Below are positions 8,615-16,187 of a stretch of DNA of 64,000 nucleotides, in pieces. Positions within the stretch are counted from its first letter, which is position 1. Each line of letters starts with the position of its first letter. A program made the translations under genes and the position numbers. The DNA comes from Tissierellia bacterium (GTDB lineage Bacteria; Bacillota; Clostridia; Tissierellales; Peptoniphilaceae). Below the pieces are notes generated by a model that was given only the letters and a program-made list of their open reading frames with translations, was not told the origin of the DNA and did no database searches. The DNA lies in NCBI GenBank assembly GCA_030537855.1, contig JAUNVD010000004.1, forward strand, positions 1 to 64,000, written 5' to 3'.

Positions 8615-10087
8615 ATGAAAGCTTTAAAAAACATCTTCAAACTCACACCGGTAGTATTATTAGCCTTCCTTTTGATTAAATTCGAAATGGATATGCTTAT
8701 TGCCGGACCATTGGCAGCATTTTATGCAGCCTTTGTAGCATATTTGACTGTAGGTTTAAAACCTACAGAAGCCATTGATGTAGCTGTGGATAATGTAAAA
8801 GAAATTCAGTTAGTATTCTTTATTTTAATGATGGCAGCAGCTATGGCCAATGTGTTTATGGAAACAGGGGTAGGTGCAGCAATTGTAAACCTAGCCTTAA
8901 ATGCAGGTATGACAGCAAGAACCATTGCACCTATTGGACTAATGGTCACTGGTATTCTTTCTGTTGCAACAGGTACTAGCTGGGGAACATTTGCAGCTTG
9001 TGCGCCGATTTTCCTTTGGCTAAATCATATTGTAGAAGGAAACCTACTTTACACTACTGCAGCAATTGCCGGAGGAGCTTGTTTTGGAGACAATATTGGT
9101 TTAATTTCTGATACTACCGTAGTTAGTTCTGGTATTCAAGGGGTAGAAATTATTCATCGTATTCGTCACCAAGGTGTTTGGTCTGTAGGATGTTTGGTAA
9201 TAGCAGCAATTATATTTTTTGTCATGAGTGCAAGTTTACCAAATCATGCAGCTACAGGAGCAGATGCCTATGCACAAATAACACCTGAAGCATTTGCTTA
9301 CTTGGAAGAAAATCGGCCCGGTGCAATTACATTACTGGATCAAATACGAGATGGGGTTCCTGCCTATATGGGCTTACCATTGGTGATTGTAGTTGTTGTA
9401 GCCATTATGGGGGTTCCTACCTTATTCTGTTTGGCCATTGGTATTGTATCAGCATTAATCCTTGGATCCTTTGCAGGAACCATTGGTTCACTAGATCATT
9501 TCTTAAATGGAATGGTTATGGGTGGATTTGAAGATGCAGGTTCTTGGGTAATTGTAATGATGATGTGGATTTCCGGATTTGGTGGAATTATGAATCGAAT
9601 GGAAGCTTTTGAACCACTATCTAGATTTGTTCTTATGATTTCAAAATCAGTAAGACAGTTAATGTTCTGGAATGGAGTACTATCATTAGCAGGAAATGCC
9701 TTACTTGCTGACGAAATGGCACAAATTGTAACAGTTGGACCTATTATTCGTGAGTTGGTCGATGAAAACATTGAAGGTTCGGAAGAAGACATGTATACCC
9801 TACATTTGAGAAATGCTACATTCTCTGATGCCCTTGGAGTATTTGGATCACAATTAATACCATGGCATGTATACATAGCTTACTATGTTGGTATTGCTGC
9901 AGCTGTATATCCTCTTCATGAGTTTGTTGGAATGGATATTATCAGATATAATGTTATGGCCTTTGTGGCAGTTGGATCCTTATTAATATTAACATTAACA
10001 GGATTGGATCGATTTATCCCATTATTCCATATGCCAGCTGAACCAAAAGTTCAATTACGTAAAGAGCCTAAAGTCAAAGAAGCTTAA
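8615..10087 (+). CDS. nhaC: Na+/H+ antiporter, NhaC family
   Basis: This polytopic membrane protein (490 residues, about 11-12 segments) exchanges Na+ (or another cation or organic ion) for H+. It shows family motifs VATGTSWGTFAACAPIF (about 119-135) and GGACFGDNIGLISDTTVVSS (about 152-171). Some NhaC relatives carry malate/lactate, arginine or tyrosine, so the exact substrate is open. The ATG at 8615 follows TTAGGAGGAGAGT. It is a single gene behind its own promoter and structured leader, followed by a terminator. Confidence 0.9.
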   Translation: MKALKNIFKLTPVVLLAFLLIKFEMDMLIAGPLAAFYAAFVAYLTVGLKPTEAIDVAVDNVKEIQLVFFILMMAAAMANVFMETGVGAAIVNLALNAGMTARTIAPIGLMVTGILSVATGTSWGTFAACAPIFLWLNHIVEGNLLYTTAAIAGGACFGDNIGLISDTTVVSSGIQGVEIIHRIRHQGVWSVGCLVIAAIIFFVMSASLPNHAATGADAYAQITPEAFAYLEENRPGAITLLDQIRDGVPAYMGLPLVIVVVVAIMGVPTLFCLAIGIVSALILGSFAGTIGSLDHFLNGMVMGGFEDAGSWVIVMMMWISGFGGIMNRMEAFEPLSRFVLMISKSVRQLMFWNGVLSLAGNALLADEMAQIVTVGPIIRELVDENIEGSEEDMYTLHLRNATFSDALGVFGSQLIPWHVYIAYYVGIAAAVYPLHEFVGMDIIRYNVMAFVAVGSLLILTLTGLDRFIPLFHMPAEPKVQLRKEPKVKEA

Positions 10088-10103
10088 TAAACGTAAAAGT
10101 TTG

Positions 10104-10136
10104 AAAGGAATCGGCCTGACAAGGTCGATTCTTTTT
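10104..10136 (+). terminator. Terminator after nhaC
   Basis: The stem GAATCGGCC/GGTCGATTC (10108-10116 with 10123-10131, one G-U pair) is followed by a T run. Confidence 0.85.
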
Positions 10137-10150
10137 AGGTTCTATAATAT

Positions 10151-10178
10151 CTGTTGGGGGATAATTATCCCCCAACAG
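10151..10178. repeat. Perfect 28-bp palindrome (possible second terminator)
   Basis: The 28 bases are self-complementary throughout; the centre is GGGGGATAATTATCCCCC. GTATTTTTAT follows, so it can act as a second intrinsic terminator. The dyad is unusually long and GC-rich for this genome. Confidence 0.75.
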
Positions 10179-10328
10179 GTATTTTTATATAAAATATAAC
10201 AAGATGAAACAAATCAATGGGCATTCATGATTTTATTTCCCAACAATTGACAAAGAGTCTTTTATTATTATTTATTGACTTATTGATTTGATATATAATA
10301 TTTATGATGAATTAAAAAGGAGGATGAC

Positions 10329-11375
10329 ATGAGGAAAAAATTTTTTGTAGGCTTGATTTTTTTATGTATCTTAATTTCTGCCCCTGTCATTGCAGCTCCT
10401 AAGGATATTCAAGGACATTGGGCGGAAAAGAATATTCAATGGGCTATTGATCAAGGCATTATTCAGGGCTATCCCGACGGCACTTTTAAACCGAATCAAA
10501 GTATTACCAAGGCGGAATACTATCGGATTACCAACCAAAGTGAGCCAGTGGAAATTGATCCTAATATTAAAGCCGATGAGATTTTTAAAGATGTAAACAC
10601 GGACAGTTGGTACTATAAAGATGTCCAAGCAGGTTTATCCAGTGGGTATTTAGAAAAAGAAGAATTTTTAAATCCTAATGAAGCAATAACCAGGGAAGAT
10701 GCTGTTCGTATTATATCCCATACCCAAGGCTGGGAAGAAAATAGTCAGGCAATAAAAGAATTTCGAGATTATAATTCTATTTCAGAAAAATATAAAGGGT
10801 TAGTAGGAGCAGCAGTATCCCATAACCTTGTGAAAGGATATCCAGATGGTACCTTAAGACCAAAGTCTTCCTTAACGAGGGCAGAGGTAGTAACGATGAT
10901 TAAAAATTTAAAGGATAAAAACGAACCGAAAAAGACAAAAGTGAAAGTTCTTGTTGATGGAAAAGAAGTTTATTTCGGAAAAGGTCTAGACTATCAAGGA
11001 GAATTATTACTTCCTTTAAACCCAATTATCAATCATGGTGGTGGAGGAATTAATCTTCCCGAATTGGAAGGAGATGAATCTTTTGCGAAAGACCAAGATT
11101 TCAATCTAAAAGAAGGAATGGAATTTCGAACAGGAGGAGTGGAAGGTTCCTGTGATGTCTTTTTTATTTCTCATATTGGTTCTTCCACCTATTCGGTATA
11201 TGATTATGATAAGGACCCTGAAGGAGAAAAAGTCTACCATTCTTTTAGAGCTCCATGTTTTTTAAAGGATGGCTATATTTATTTACATCCTAAGGATATA
11301 GAAGAATTAACCATGGATTATTTAGGTTACAAAATGAATGTTTCAGATACGACCTATACCTTTATTAAGAAGTAA
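10329..11375 (+). CDS. Secreted SLH protein with a degenerate copper-amine-oxidase-N-like tail
   Basis: The product has 348 residues with a signal peptide (cleavage near VIAAPKD, about 22-24). Three SLH repeats follow (about 25-75, 83-135 and 140-195) with motifs TKAE, TRED and TRAE. After residue 200 a segment with KVKVLVDGKEVYFGKG and LLLPLNPII recalls the copper amine oxidase N-terminal-like stalk domain common on clostridial wall proteins; the rest is unassigned. The ATG at 10329 follows AAAAGGAGGATGAC. It is wall-anchored, with unknown cargo role. A terminator with a TTCG loop follows. Confidence 0.85.
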   Translation: MRKKFFVGLIFLCILISAPVIAAPKDIQGHWAEKNIQWAIDQGIIQGYPDGTFKPNQSITKAEYYRITNQSEPVEIDPNIKADEIFKDVNTDSWYYKDVQAGLSSGYLEKEEFLNPNEAITREDAVRIISHTQGWEENSQAIKEFRDYNSISEKYKGLVGAAVSHNLVKGYPDGTLRPKSSLTRAEVVTMIKNLKDKNEPKKTKVKVLVDGKEVYFGKGLDYQGELLLPLNPIINHGGGGINLPELEGDESFAKDQDFNLKEGMEFRTGGVEGSCDVFFISHIGSSTYSVYDYDKDPEGEKVYHSFRAPCFLKDGYIYLHPKDIEELTMDYLGYKMNVSDTTYTFIKK

Positions 11376-11377
11376 AC

Positions 11378-11400
11378 GGACTCCTTCGGGAGTCTTTTTA
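11378..11400 (+). terminator. Terminator with UUCG tetraloop
   Basis: A GGACTCC/GGAGTCT stem with a TTCG loop and a T run follows the SLH gene stop directly. Confidence 0.9.
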
Positions 11401-11505
11401 TTTACCTAAAATATTATATAAATCTCTTTCAATGAATAATGTTTATTATCCAATAGTATATATGTCAATATATTAACATTGTGAAACTGAAGAAAGAAGT
11501 ATAGT

Positions 11506-12310
11506 ATGAATATTGCGATAATACGAGATGGACTCATCCCCTTTGAAGACCTAAAAGAAAGGGAAGAAGCCTATAATCATGTAATTTTTGTTGCCAATGC
11601 TCTCCATGATGTTTTAAAGAAAAAGTATGAAGTTTAAGTTTTTGAGTTAAGTGAAAATATTTTGAATGAGCTAAGAGTTCATGAAGTTGATTTGGTTTTC
11701 AATCTCTCCAATGGAATGGGAAGAGAAGCTTCTTTAACACAAGTACCAAATTTACTGAAAAATGGTAAAATTCCTTACACTGCTTCAGCACCTTTAGGTC
11801 ATGGTATTTCTTATAATAAAATTTTTACTACGAAGATATTACTTGAACATAATATACGATCTCCTAAATTTCTTGCTGTCCATCAATTATCTGACATTGA
11901 TGATATTGCATTACATATCCTTTAAGCGTCAAACCAAAGGATGAAGGTTCTAGTCGAGGGGTTCATAGTAATTCCTTTGTTGAGAATCGTGAGGAATTAG
12001 AAAAAATACTTATATAGCTTTTACCCACCTTTGATCCTCCTTTTATGATTAATGGATATTTAGAAGGAAGGGAATTTACTGTTGGTGTTATCGGAAATCT
12101 CCTCCATTTAGAAATACTACCTATTTTAGAAATTGATTTTTCGTATTTATCTGAAGACATCCCTAAAATTTATCCTTGAAGTGTAATATCAACGATAAGA
12201 TAAAAGAAAATGTATTCCAACTAGAATAGAGGAAAAATTGAAACATGAAATGGAAATTATAGTAAAAAGTCATTAAAAGCTTTAGATTTAAAGACGACCC
12301 TAGCATTGAT
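11506..12310 (+). pseudogene. Degraded D-alanine--D-alanine ligase-like (ATP-grasp) gene
   Basis: Pieces of one ATP-grasp ligase can be read in order. From ATG 11506, MNIAIIRDGL runs to an in-frame TAA near 11635, continues in the same frame (DLVFNLSNGMGREASLTQVP, then PYTASAPLGHGISYNKIFTT) and stops at 11925. A +1 shift then gives PKDEGSSRGVHSNSFVEN, another stop, and FMINGYLEGREFTVGV and LEIDFSYLSE up to about 12177. Remnants of the C-terminal part follow to about 12310. At least three stops and one frameshift make it non-functional. The Ser/Gly-rich ATP loop and the EGREFTVGV strand are typical of Ddl. Its original role (vancomycin-type ligase or plain ddl) cannot be told. Confidence 0.8.
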
Positions 12311-12487
12311 TTTCCCCTAAAAGTATAACATCATATAAAATTGAAATTAATTTTATCTTGTTAAATTCCCAACAGTCAAATATTATTAAGGTTACAGGAG
12401 AAAAATGACATCGGATCCTTTGATTTTAAATGGTTGATTTAGAAAGAAAGAGATATAATATTTCATTATTTATTATCTGATAAGATA

Positions 12488-12516
12488 TTGACATAAATAT
12501 CGCAATATTATAATAT
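12488..12516 (+). promoter_or_regulatory. Promoter and probable ArsR operator for the sulfur operon
   Basis: TTGACA (12488-12493) and TAATAT (12511-12516) are 17 bases apart; TATAAT two bases earlier is an alternative -10. The spacer holds the dyad ATAT-CGCA-ATAT (12497-12508), a plausible self-repression site for the ArsR product. Confidence 0.6.
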
Positions 12517-12545
12517 ATAGATAATATGATTAGGTAGGTGATGGT

Positions 12546-12830
12546 TTGGACAGAAAAAAGGATTTTGCAGTACTTGAAAGGAATTCAGGTTTATTAAAAG
12601 CCCTTGGTCATCCCATTCGTCTTTGTATTACAAGGGGACTATGGGAAGAAGGGGAAAAGAAAGTAGGAGATATGCAGGATTGTCTGGATTTACCACAGTC
12701 AACGGTGTCTCAACATTTAAATACTTTAAAGACAGCTGGAATTATTGATGGGAAACGACAAGGAACCGAAATTTATTATAGTTTAAAGAATGAATCTGTA
12801 GGGAAATTGTTGAAAGTTTTATTTGAGTAA
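12546..12830 (+). CDS. ArsR/SmtB-family transcriptional regulator
   Basis: This 94-residue winged-helix repressor has the core LKALGHPIRLCIT and LPQSTVSQHLNTLKTAGII, then the wing GKRQGTEIYYSL. It has two cysteines, Cys27 and Cys46; it lacks the ELCVCDL metal motif of ArsR. Since the next gene handles persulfide sulfur, a thiol switch like SqrR/BigR is possible, but the Cys positions do not clearly match those proteins. The start is TTG at 12546 after TAGGTAGGTG; the nearby ATG is out of frame. It lies 11 bases before the reductase gene. Confidence 0.88.
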   Translation: MDRKKDFAVLERNSGLLKALGHPIRLCITRGLWEEGEKKVGDMQDCLDLPQSTVSQHLNTLKTAGIIDGKRQGTEIYYSLKNESVGKLLKVLFE

Positions 12831-12841
12831 AGGAGTGAAGT

Positions 12842-15304
12842 ATGAAAAAAACAATTGTAATTGTAGGTGGGGTTGCTGGTGGAGCCAGTGCAGCAGCAAG
12901 ATTAAGACGTTTGTCTGAAGATACAGAAATCATCTTATTAGAAAAAGGGGAATATATATCTTTTGCCAATTGTGGTCTTCCTTATTATATAGGTGGTAGT
13001 ATTGCAGAAAGGGATGCTCTACTTGTTCAAACTGTAGAAGGAATGAGCCAAAGATTTAATATAGATATTCGTAATTTTAACGAAGCTATCAGCATTAATA
13101 AAGAAGAGAAAACCATAAAGGTTAGGGATATTCAAAAACATGAAGAATATGACCTTTCCTATGATTATTTATTATTGTCTCCAGGGGCTGCTCCTATTCA
13201 ACCTCCTATTCCTGGGCTAGAAGAGAGCTCTGATATTTTTAGACTTAGAAATATTCCAGATACAGATAAGATAAAAAATTTTGTAGATGTGAGAAAACCT
13301 GAAAAAGCTGTGGTTATTGGTGGTGGCTTTATCGGGATTGAAATGGTGGAAAACTTAGTGGACCGAGGGATTGCTGTAACTTTAATTGAAGCAGCAGATC
13401 AAGTGATGGCTCCCTTTGATCCGGAAATGGCAGCTTATTTACACAACCATTTACGGGAAAAAGGTGTGGAACTTATTCTTGGAGACGGTGTTGCCAGATT
13501 TGAAGAAAATGGGAAGGTTGTGGCAACTAATTCTGGGAAACGTGTAAATACTGATATGATTATTCTTTCAATTGGAGTACGTCCTGATGCAGCTATTGCT
13601 AAGGATGCAGGCCTTGATATGAATGAAAGAGGTTTTATTAAGGTTGACAAGGAAATGAGAACTTCAGATCCCTCTATTTTTGCAGTTGGGGATGCGATTG
13701 AAAGTTTTGATTATATATATAAAGAACCTATGACTCTTGCTTTAGCAAGTCCTGCAAATCGACAAGCAAGGATTGCTGCTAATGTAATGATGGGAATTGA
13801 AGATGAGTTTAAAGGGTTTATGGGTACTTCTGTTGCTAAGATCTTTGATTATACCGCTGCTTCTACAGGTTGGAATGAAAAAAAATTAAAGGCTGCTGGT
13901 AAAAAATATCATACAGTATTATTACATCCTATGAATCATGCAGGATATTATCCTGGAGCTCAACCGATTCATTTAAAAGTCCTATTTGAAATTCCATCTG
14001 GTAAGGTTCTAGGTGGTCAAGCCTTAGGAATCGGTGAAGGTGTGGAAAAACGTATCGATGTTTTAGCTACTGCCATTACTGCAGGGATGACTATGGATGA
14101 TTTAACAGACTTAGAACTTGCTTATGCACCTCCTTATTCTTCTGCAAAAGATCCTGTAAATATGGCAGGATATATGGGACAAAATGTACAAGATGGAAGA
14201 TCCCCTGATTTAGATATTTTTGAGTTAGATGAGAAATTAAAAGATAATGGATTACTCATTGATGTTAGAAATGAAGAAGAAATATTAATGGGGGAATTCC
14301 CTGAATATTTAAATATTCCACTAGATCAACTAAGGGATTCTCTTGATAAAATTCCGAAAGACAAGGATCTATACGTCACCTGTCAAGTTGGATTACGTGG
14401 GTACTTGGCTCAACAAGTCTTAAAGGAAAATGGCATTGACTCTGTAAATGTTAAAGGTGGATATACTTCTTATCGTGAGTTGAAAGAACAAGAAAATCCA
14501 ACTCCACCAACACCTCCTACAGCTAAGAATGCTCCTATTTTCTGTACGGATAATCCAGATGTTTTAAAGGAAAAGCCCTCAAAAGGACCTGATCGAAGTA
14601 TTGATGCTAGAGGTTTACAATGTCCAGGTCCTATTGCCCAAGTTTATAAAGCTCTAAATGAGATGAAGGATGGAGAGCTACTTGAAGTTAAAGCTACAGA
14701 TACAGGATTTAAAAGGGATATTGGAGCATGGTGTGGAAAAACTCATAATCGTCTTATTAGTTTAACAGAAGGAGATGGTTATACCACTGCTTATATTGCT
14801 AAAGGTGAAGGGGAAAGTTCTGCTTTAGAGCAAATGAAAGAGGGTGCCACCATGGTGGTATTCTCAGGTGATTTTGACAAAACGATGGCTGCTTTAATTA
14901 TTGCAACAGGAGCTGCAGCTATGGGTAAAAAAGTGACTATGTTCTTTACTTTCTGGGGACTAAATATTCTACGTAAAGAAGGTGTTAAAGTAGAAAAAGA
15001 AGGTATGGAAAAAATGTTCTCAAAAATGATGCCAGAAGGGGTTAGTAACTTGAAGCTTTCTAAGATGAATATGATGGGCATGGGAACTAATATGATGAAA
15101 AAAGTTATGGAAGAAAAGAATGTGGATTCTCCAGAGGAATTACTCTACCAAGCTATGGATATGGGTGTAAATCTTGTTGCTTGTGCTATGAGTATGGATA
15201 TTATGGGTATTAAAGAAGAAGAATTAATTGACGGTGTTGATATTGCTGGAGTTGCCACTTATTTAGCAAAAACCGAAGAAGCAGGTTTAAATCTCTTTAT
15301 ATAA
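12842..15304 (+). CDS. CoA-disulfide reductase / rhodanese / TusA / DsrE four-domain fusion
   Basis: The product has 820 residues. Residues 1-450 form an FAD/NAD(P)H disulfide reductase of the CoADR type, with VGGVAGGASAAAR and the single redox Cys44 in SFANCGLPYYIGG. About 455-555 is a rhodanese domain (Cys514 in VTCQVGLRGY), about 580-655 a TusA domain (Cys594 in GLQCPGPI), and about 655-820 a DsrE-like domain with Cys781 in VACAMSMDIMG. Such fusions reduce CoA-, glutathione- or poly-sulfides and hand sulfane sulfur between domains. The promoter and ArsR gene upstream suggest induction by reactive sulfur. All four active cysteines are present. A terminator follows. Confidence 0.92.
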   Translation: MKKTIVIVGGVAGGASAAARLRRLSEDTEIILLEKGEYISFANCGLPYYIGGSIAERDALLVQTVEGMSQRFNIDIRNFNEAISINKEEKTIKVRDIQKHEEYDLSYDYLLLSPGAAPIQPPIPGLEESSDIFRLRNIPDTDKIKNFVDVRKPEKAVVIGGGFIGIEMVENLVDRGIAVTLIEAADQVMAPFDPEMAAYLHNHLREKGVELILGDGVARFEENGKVVATNSGKRVNTDMIILSIGVRPDAAIAKDAGLDMNERGFIKVDKEMRTSDPSIFAVGDAIESFDYIYKEPMTLALASPANRQARIAANVMMGIEDEFKGFMGTSVAKIFDYTAASTGWNEKKLKAAGKKYHTVLLHPMNHAGYYPGAQPIHLKVLFEIPSGKVLGGQALGIGEGVEKRIDVLATAITAGMTMDDLTDLELAYAPPYSSAKDPVNMAGYMGQNVQDGRSPDLDIFELDEKLKDNGLLIDVRNEEEILMGEFPEYLNIPLDQLRDSLDKIPKDKDLYVTCQVGLRGYLAQQVLKENGIDSVNVKGGYTSYRELKEQENPTPPTPPTAKNAPIFCTDNPDVLKEKPSKGPDRSIDARGLQCPGPIAQVYKALNEMKDGELLEVKATDTGFKRDIGAWCGKTHNRLISLTEGDGYTTAYIAKGEGESSALEQMKEGATMVVFSGDFDKTMAALIIATGAAAMGKKVTMFFTFWGLNILRKEGVKVEKEGMEKMFSKMMPEGVSNLKLSKMNMMGMGTNMMKKVMEEKNVDSPEELLYQAMDMGVNLVACAMSMDIMGIKEEELIDGVDIAGVATYLAKTEEAGLNLFI

Positions 15305-15316
15305 ATCAATAGACAG

Positions 15317-15350
15317 GAAAAAGGAATCGTATAGCAGGATTCCTTTTTTC
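15317..15350 (+). terminator. Terminator after the sulfur fusion gene
   Basis: GAAAAAGGAATC (15317-15328) pairs with GATTCCTTTTTTC (15338-15350), with a T run. Confidence 0.9.
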
Positions 15351-15437
15351 TTTGGAATTTTTGAAAAAAATGATAAGTATTTTAGATAAATGGAATATAA
15401 TAGTAATGTGACTATAATCTGGATAGAAAGGATTACT

Positions 15438-16109
15438 ATGATAAAATCTTTAATTTTTGATGGGTTTACTCTAGAGGATGAACAAAAATTTTTAGAAAAA
15501 GGGAATTCATTTACCAAAGAATTTGGAGATGGGGAGGTAATCTTTCATATAGGAGATACCCCAACCCACTTATATATTCTTTTAGATGGGATCGTTCATG
15601 TTGAAAATTTACAACCTTCAGGGCGAAAGGTTTTAGTGAATCGTTTTGAAAATCCTGGAACGGTTTTTGGGGAGGTATATTTGTATTTAAAGGATCAACC
15701 CTTTGATTATCAATGTGTGGCTTCCCGTTATGCGAAGGTTTTATTGATACCTAAAGAAATTTTGTTAGATACGAAAGATCAAGAAGAATTTCAGGAAAAA
15801 ATGAAAAATAATATGTTATCGATTCTTTCTCATAAAGCTTATTATTTGAATCGTCGGTTTTTAGTATTTGCAGAAGGTTCTATTCGGGAAAAGATACTGA
15901 AGGATTTAAAGCAAAGACTGGAGAGGGAAGAAGTATTTACTTTTTATGGTACTCGAGAGGAATGGGCCTCTTTATTAGGAATTCCCCGTCCAAGTTTATC
16001 TAGGGAGTTAGTAAAATTACAGGAAGAGGGAATTTTACAAATCAAAAGAGGAAAAGTGATTGTGAAAAGAGAGGATTTGGACCGTGGATTGGATGAATTG
16101 GAAGCATAG
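15438..16109 (+). CDS. Crp/Fnr-family transcriptional regulator
   Basis: The product has 223 residues. The N-terminal cyclic-nucleotide-type beta-roll (about 20-110, with FGDGEVIFHIGDTPTHLYIL and GTVFGEVYLY) is followed by a dimer helix and a winged helix (about 150-220, EEWASLLGIPRPSLSRELVKL). No N-terminal Cys cluster is seen, so it is not an Fe-S Fnr; the ligand is unknown. The ATG at 15438 has AAAGGA upstream; an in-frame ATG at 15390 lacks a site. It lies next to the persulfide-reductase operon but behind a terminator, so it is a separate unit that may still control it. Confidence 0.88.
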   Translation: MIKSLIFDGFTLEDEQKFLEKGNSFTKEFGDGEVIFHIGDTPTHLYILLDGIVHVENLQPSGRKVLVNRFENPGTVFGEVYLYLKDQPFDYQCVASRYAKVLLIPKEILLDTKDQEEFQEKMKNNMLSILSHKAYYLNRRFLVFAEGSIREKILKDLKQRLEREEVFTFYGTREEWASLLGIPRPSLSRELVKLQEEGILQIKRGKVIVKREDLDRGLDELEA

Positions 16110-16187
16110 AAAAATCATAGGATTGTCATCTCCTGGTAATACAAATTAGGAACATTTCGATATAATAGTATGAAGGAGGGAAGATGA

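Noticed and set aside
10371-10628. Overlapping frames on both strands inside the SLH gene
   Set aside because: The SLH frame has a signal peptide, three SLH repeats and a ribosome site; the others have none of these.
12400-12480. Continuation of the ligase pseudogene or a separate short gene before the ArsR promoter
   Set aside because: No motif beyond about 12310 can be tied to the ligase, and no frame with a ribosome site is present.
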